A stretch of 11,509 nucleotides of DNA, from assembly GCA_018830365.1 (NCBI GenBank), contig JAHJSK010000086.1:1-11509 (forward strand). Direction: 5' to 3'. The DNA is from Patescibacteria group bacterium. Lineage in GTDB: Bacteria; Patescibacteriota; Minisyncoccia; Minisyncoccales; CG1-02-41-26. Within the stretch, counting starts at the first letter, position 1, and each line of letters starts with the position of its first letter. The notes below the pieces were generated by a model. That model saw only the letters and a list, made by a program, of their open reading frames with translations, did no database searches and was not told where the DNA came from. A program made the translations under genes and the position numbers. Positions 11,171 to 11,509 of the stretch are shown here, one piece after another.

Positions 11171-11509
11171 TTATTCTCTAAAACGCAAGTAATCTTTTAC
11201 TCCCTTAAGCCAACCGCCGGCGAAATAACACTCTGGTTTGAAATTTTTAATTGAAACCCATTTATATTCTGTGTGGCTTAAGGAAAGTTGAATTTTGCCA
11301 CTTAAAAAAGTTGCTTGATAGCCGATGGCAAAAATTCTAACCCTTGAACGACCTAAAATATTTGGTTCTTTTCGTTCGTGACGCATAAAAATTATTGGCT
11401 TCCCAAGTTTATAGCGGATTGAAGATCAAAGCTCTTCTTTAATTTTTCGTCTAATTACTTTTTCTAAGGGAGCAGAAAATTCGGATTGCAACAATCTTCC
11501 TCCCGGAAT
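11171..11509 (-). pseudogene. Nudix hydrolase, partial, interrupted by an in-frame TGA
   Basis: One frame reads from the window edge: IPGGRLLQSEFSAPLEK, then RRKIKEEL, TGA (11428-11426), then SSIRYKLGKPIIFMRHERKEPNI... to TAA at 11171. GG...E...KEELG is the nudix box, which holds the metal-binding glutamates for hydrolysing nucleoside-diphosphate-linked compounds. The later HTEYKWVSIKNF and FAGGWLKGV are typical of the nudix C-terminal half. The TGA replaces the conserved Gly of EELG, so a single GGA-to-TGA change explains it. The box is about three residues wider than the textbook spacing. A downstream ATG at 11386 would leave only a boxless 71-residue fragment. The N-terminus is off-window. 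The other genes use the standard code, so this is a nonsense mutation, a read error or readthrough. Confidence 0.7.

Noticed and set aside
11171..11509. UGA-as-glycine genetic code for the organism
   Set aside because: About 3,300 intact codons contain no in-frame TGA, whereas recoded genomes use it often, and one gene (miaA) stops at TGA, although a TAA follows at once.

Overview
The window is AT-rich and gene-dense. Its genes have short spacers or overlaps, none of the starts I checked has a clear Shine-Dalgarno sequence, and many small repeats sit in frame inside housekeeping genes. This fits a reduced-genome bacterium, most likely of the Patescibacteria (Candidate Phyla Radiation, Parcubacteria-like). 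That placement is inferred from style and protein flavour; there is no rRNA marker here. About 3,300 codons of intact reading frame contain no in-frame TGA, so the standard genetic code is used.

Layout, plus strand: the 3' part of gatB (1-1044), overlapped by a class II fructose-bisphosphate aldolase-like gene (1032-2243). A 170-base spacer follows with a repeat element, an inverted repeat, a DnaA-box-like site and a strong promoter. Then comes an unusual single gene (2414-3952) encoding a complete LexA-type self-cleaving repressor fused to a D12-class (Dam-like) adenine DNA methyltransferase. Its 3' end meets, one base away and tail to tail, a minus-strand gene (4493-3954) for a probable GIY-YIG-like nuclease. 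Together they look like a restriction-modification unit whose methyltransferase half is tied to an SOS-type switch; this is the best candidate for an undescribed system.

Layout, minus strand, in transcription order: a nudix hydrolase gene broken by a TGA (11509-11171); a NYN/PIN-like RNase gene with a one-base frameshift (11136-10584); phosphoenolpyruvate synthase ppsA (10536-7957); a second, intact NYN gene (7812-7252); a 58-codon remnant of another ppsA 3' end; seryl-tRNA synthetase serS (7008-5683); tRNA dimethylallyltransferase miaA (5651-4506); and the nuclease gene. The last three are close enough to be one operon. The order NYN-ppsA-NYN-ppsA' suggests an old duplicated or rearranged module.

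Two short promoter-terminator units flank ppsA. One (10526-10619, plus strand) could encode a ~60-nt RNA; the other (7918-7841, minus strand) could be an attenuator or a very short RNA ahead of the second NYN gene. Several promoters lie so close to the ATG that the mRNAs would be leaderless or nearly so.

A second theme is in-frame repeat insertion: gatB carries three such inserts, miaA two and ppsA four, including palindromes and 7-base tandem repeats shared between genes. The genes stay open, which resembles the Rickettsia palindromic elements.

Metabolically the window combines gluconeogenic/glycolytic steps (aldolase, PEP synthase) with translation functions (GatB, SerS, MiaA) and a mobile-looking DNA-modification locus.
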